Positions 61,727-64,000 of a stretch of 64,000 nucleotides of DNA are shown piece after piece. The translations under genes and the position numbers were made by a program. Location of the stretch: contig NZ_NTLB01000004.1 in NCBI RefSeq assembly GCF_002514725.1, positions 434,001-498,000 of the forward strand. The letters run 5' to 3'. Origin of the DNA: Mangrovitalea sediminis (lineage in GTDB: Bacteria; Pseudomonadota; Gammaproteobacteria; Pseudomonadales; Oleiphilaceae). A model generated the notes under the pieces. The model searched no databases. It was not told where the DNA came from and saw only the letters and a program-made list of their open reading frames with translations. Position 1 is the stretch's first letter. The number at the start of each line of letters is the position of its first letter.

Positions 61727-62518
61727 CTACTCGCCTTTGAAAGTGGGTTGCCGTTTTTCGAAAAAGGCGGTTACACCTTCACGATAGTCTTCGGTTCGCC
61801 CTGCCGCGCGCTGCATATCCCTTTCAAGATCGAGCTGGGCATCCAGGCTATTGGACGGTGACGCATTGAGCGCCTGTTTGATGTAGGCCAGCCCTCGGGT
61901 GGGCTGCGTTGCCAGGTGAGCAGCCAGCTTTTCGGCCGCCGGCATCAGTTCCGCATCGTCCACACATTGCCAGATCATGCCCCAGGCCTCAGCCTGTTCG
62001 GCAGGAACCGCTTCGCCCAACATTGCCAGTGCCGTTGCCCGCGCACGCCCCACCAGGCGCGGCAGTACCCAGGTGCCACCGGAATCAGGAACCAGACCGA
62101 TCTTGGCAAACGCCTGGACGAACTTCGCCGAACGACCGGCAATAACGATGTCACAAGCCAGCGCGATGTTTGCGCCGGCACCCGCCGCCACACCATTCAC
62201 AGCACAGACAACCGGCATGGGAAGCTCACGCAATGCACGAATCAGGGGGTTGTAATACGTCTCAAGCGAGTAGCCCAGATCCGGCATATCGGCATCCGGC
62301 GCCACATTGCGATCCGCCAGATCCTGGCCCGCACAGAACCCGCGGCCGTTAGCACCGATCAGAAGCGCACGCACACTGCCATCTTCCCTGATCAGCCTTA
62401 ATGCCTCGGCCACCTCTTCGTGCATTTGCTGGTTAAAGCTGTTGAGACGATCGGGCCGGTTGAAGATCAGCCTGGCCACGCCCCCGGCAGAACTGAACTG
62501 AATGGTGGAGAAGTCCAT
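61727..62518 (-). CDS. paaG: Ring-1,2-epoxyphenylacetyl-CoA isomerase
   Basis: A 263-aa crotonase-fold enzyme close to E. coli PaaG. NRPDRLNSFNQQMHEEV, GRGFCAGQDLADRNV (oxyanion loop), CAVNGVAAGAGANIALACD, and the catalytic Asp region DSGGTWVLPRLVGRARA. It isomerises epoxide to oxepin-CoA and later shifts a double bond. ATG at 62518. First gene of this operon here; paaF and paaABCDE are not adjacent. Confidence 0.94.
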   Translation of the reverse strand: MDFSTIQFSSAGGVARLIFNRPDRLNSFNQQMHEEVAEALRLIREDGSVRALLIGANGRGFCAGQDLADRNVAPDADMPDLGYSLETYYNPLIRALRELPMPVVCAVNGVAAGAGANIALACDIVIAGRSAKFVQAFAKIGLVPDSGGTWVLPRLVGRARATALAMLGEAVPAEQAEAWGMIWQCVDDAELMPAAEKLAAHLATQPTRGLAYIKQALNASPSNSLDAQLDLERDMQRAAGRTEDYREGVTAFFEKRQPTFKGE

Positions 62519-62574
62519 AGGCAAGGTCCCGTACTGGAAGGATTTTATTGTTGCGAGAAGACTCGCTCCTCGCA

Positions 62575-62594
62575 GCCATTGCCGCAACAATGGC
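62575..62594. promoter_or_regulatory. Inverted repeat upstream of paaG
   Basis: GCCATTG (62575-62581), 6-bp spacer, CAATGGC (62588-62594): a perfect 7-bp inverted repeat 57 bp before the paaG start. It is a candidate PaaX operator or a leader hairpin. It is not an obvious match to the E. coli PaaX site. Confidence 0.35.
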
Positions 62595-62809
62595 AAAACA
62601 GGCACCTAATGCGATTTTCACACATCATGGGTGCATTCCAGTATATCCATTTTATGACACAGCTCAATACACCAAAAAAACTTTTCTGTATCCTTTTAAT
62701 CCCCAAAGGCCCAACAACATCAATGCCATCAGCAATTTTTAACATTTATTTCAATAGCCTAAGAAATCACACACAGAAGAACAGAAACAGGTAACTGTCA
62801 CATCAGCTA

Positions 62810-62838
62810 TTAACAGTATTTTTTTTAGGTTATATTTT
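62810..62838 (+). promoter_or_regulatory. Sigma-70-like promoter of paaY
   Basis: TTAACA (62810-62815), 17-bp spacer, TATTTT (62833-62838). The start site would be near 62845, leaving a leader of about 50 nt before the paaY ATG. Confidence 0.45.
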
Positions 62839-62895
62839 CATGAGTTTACCCGAAGCATCAGGGGCAAAAATCACCCCAGACAACGGACAGCCACC

Positions 62896-63492
62896 ATGAC
62901 CTGTTATCGCATTGACGGCATTACCCCCGTCGTCCACCCCGACGCCTTCGTTCACCCCGACGCCATACTGATCGGCGATGTTATCGTTGGCCCCGACTGC
63001 TATGTCGGACCGGCTGCCTGCCTGCGCGGCGACTTCGGCAGGATCATTCTCGAGCGCGGCGCCAACATTCAGGACACCTGCGTTATGCACGGGTTTCCAG
63101 GCTCGGACACGGTCATCGAGGAGGACGGTCACATTGGTCATGGCGCCGTACTGCACGGCTGCCGTATTGGGCGAAATGTGCTGGTGGGAATGAATTCGGT
63201 AGTAATGGACAATGCTGTGATCGGGGAAGCATCGATCGTTGCCGCCATGTCATTCGTCAAGGCCGGTTTCAACTGCCCGCCGCGCTCGTTGGTGGCCGGC
63301 TCGCCAGCCACCGTGAAGCGCACCCTGGAAGACAAGGAAATCGATTGGAAAAGCCGGGGGACAAAAGAATATCAGGTGCTGGCCAAACGCAGCCTGGCGA
63401 CCATGGAGGCCTGCCAACCCCTCACAGAAGTGGAAACAGACCGCCAGCGCCTACCGGCCAGCGATCTCAAACCCAAAGACAAAAACGCCTGA
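62896..63492 (+). CDS. paaY: Phenylacetate-pathway thioesterase PaaY
   Basis: A 198-aa left-handed beta-helix (hexapeptide repeat, gamma-carbonic-anhydrase fold). Repeats run from [23 protein letters not shown] to [20 protein letters not shown]; metal-binding His are in VMHGFPG and [12 protein letters not shown]. PaaY acts as a thioesterase that clears a dead-end CoA adduct of the paa route. ATG at 62896. Divergent from paaG and convergent with paaX, with a 2-bp gap. Confidence 0.92.
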   Translation: MTCYRIDGITPVVHPDAFVHPDAILIGDVIVGPDCYVGPAACLRGDFGRIILERGANIQDTCVMHGFPGSDTVIEEDGHIGHGAVLHGCRIGRNVLVGMNSVVMDNAVIGEASIVAAMSFVKAGFNCPPRSLVAGSPATVKRTLEDKEIDWKSRGTKEYQVLAKRSLATMEACQPLTEVETDRQRLPASDLKPKDKNA

Positions 63493-63494
63493 TC

Positions 63495-64000
63495 TCAAGC
63501 CAACCCGCCAAAACGCTTGTGAAAGCCAGGATGCGGCGCCGGTAGAGGGCCTTCTGCCGTTTCGAGCTGTTCACTCATCCACTGCTCGGCACCGTCGCAG
63601 GTCAGGCGATACAGATTACGGCAGAGCTGCCGGGCAGCCCGGCCTTCCCAGTCGGATGGCAACAGCTCTTCGGGCAACAGGGGATCGCGCAACAGCACCT
63701 TGCGGTACTCATGGATCAGGAGAATTCGGGCCAGGAAACACTCCTCCGGGTCCAGCGCATCGCGGGTGCGCATCTCGTTCCACAGCGGACGAAACTGTTC
63801 CAGGAAATCCTGATAGCTGGCAGACAGCTGATCGAGATTCCAGGCCTCCCTTACCAGCAGTCGCAGCGGCCGGGAAGCAAAACGCTCCTGTGCTGTCGTA
63901 TCCAGCAGGATAACGTCATCCAGCACATTCATATCCTGCAACTGGGTGACCACATCGGACTTGTCCACGGTGGGGTGAGCCATGATCGTCGGCGCAAAAG
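63495..64000 (-). CDS. paaX: Phenylacetate operon repressor PaaX (C-terminal part)
   Basis: The last 168 or so codons of paaX; the frame stays open to the right edge, so the winged-helix N-terminus lies outside. The C-terminal domain has ECFLARILLIHEYRKVLLRDPLLPEELLPSDWEGRAARQLCRNLYRL split by no stop, then ETAEGPLPAP. PaaX represses paa genes until it binds phenylacetyl-CoA. The internal ATG at 63983 is not the start. Confidence 0.92.
   Translation of the reverse strand, partial: FAPTIMAHPTVDKSDVVTQLQDMNVLDDVILLDTTAQERFASRPLRLLVREAWNLDQLSASYQDFLEQFRPLWNEMRTRDALDPEECFLARILLIHEYRKVLLRDPLLPEELLPSDWEGRAARQLCRNLYRLTCDGAEQWMSEQLETAEGPLPAPHPGFHKRFGGLA

Larger units (their letters stand above)
62519..62895. 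other. paaG-paaY divergent regulatory region
   Basis: About 377 bp, A/T-richer than its surroundings, without a supported gene. It holds the paaY promoter and an inverted repeat near paaG (both listed). PaaX, the family's repressor, is encoded just beyond paaY and probably acts here. Confidence 0.55.

Noticed and set aside
62840-62899. 19-codon leader peptide overlapping the paaY start (ATGA)
   Set aside because: The likely promoter (TTAACA/TATTTT) would start transcription at about 62845, after the leader's ATG, and no ribosome binding site is visible.

Overview
The window is about 64 kb of a moderately GC-rich gammaproteobacterial chromosome. Gene orders such as rnr-rlmB / rpsF-rpsR-(DUF2232)-rplI-dnaB-alr and dacA-ybeD-lipB / rlpA-mltB-rodA-mrdA-rlmH-rsfS-nadD-proA, together with an Fnr/Anr-type regulator, a PPi-dependent phosphofructokinase and a phenylacetate cluster, suggest a Marinobacter/Pseudomonas-like aerobic heterotroph. 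The genus is inferred from gene order and protein likeness only. No phage, insertion sequence, CRISPR array, rRNA or integrase was seen. One tRNA (Leu, CAG) is present.

Layout. 1-4.7 kb: a glycine-zipper lipoprotein, an Fnr-box-controlled cytochrome c, a lemA-ygcG-TPM operon and an MFS exporter. 4.8-9.5 kb: a D-lactate module (GntR/FCD regulator, FAD/Fe-S D-lactate dehydrogenase, divergent DJ-1/PfpI protein) with two palindromic GntR-type operators between the divergent genes. 9.7-15.6 kb: two exporters, a Met/Gly-repeat Spy-like periplasmic protein, a DegV protein, plsC and fabB. 15.6-17.4 kb: an Fnr box, a degenerate HemN-like gene and fnr. 17.4-27.4 kb: an odd RmlD-like SDR, a small hypothetical gene, the alr-dnaB-rplI-DUF2232-rpsR-rpsF operon, rlmB-rnr and tRNA-Leu. 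27.8-36.2 kb: an unrecognised lipoprotein, an acyl-CoA dehydrogenase, a HugZ-like protein, mpl-ubiX-DUF815 ATPase and pfp. 36.3-48.8 kb: an ABC1 kinase and the cell-elongation/peptidoglycan block running into rlmH, rsfS, nadD and proA. 49.1-54.7 kb: a plus-strand operon of two membrane proteins with eroded GGDEF domains and a DedA(VTT)-PAP2 fusion, then a LON-domain protein and a cNMP-HDOD protein. 55-64 kb: ilvD, a REP/MITE-like palindrome, and paaG-H-I-J-K with divergent paaY and the C-terminal part of paaX, which runs off the right edge.

How parts fit together. Two near-consensus Fnr/Anr boxes, both about 41.5 bp upstream of a plausible start site, put the cytochrome c and the hemN-like/fnr operon under the Fnr protein encoded here. 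The TTGGTA-A-TACCAA palindromes suit the FCD regulator encoded just downstream of the D-lactate dehydrogenase. The peptidoglycan block and the VTT-PAP2 fusion may share undecaprenyl-phosphate supply. The paa genes form the lower half of phenylacetyl-CoA degradation; the ring epoxidase paaABCDE is not in the window.

Most novel candidates: (1) a HemN relic that has lost its radical-SAM cluster but keeps HemN landmarks and sits in an Fnr-controlled operon with fnr; (2) an overlapping pair of membrane proteins with degenerate GGDEF domains joined to a VTT-PAP2 fusion, whose only visible plus-strand terminator lies beyond the opposite-strand LON gene; (3) a divergent DJ-1 / D-lactate dehydrogenase unit with paired operators.
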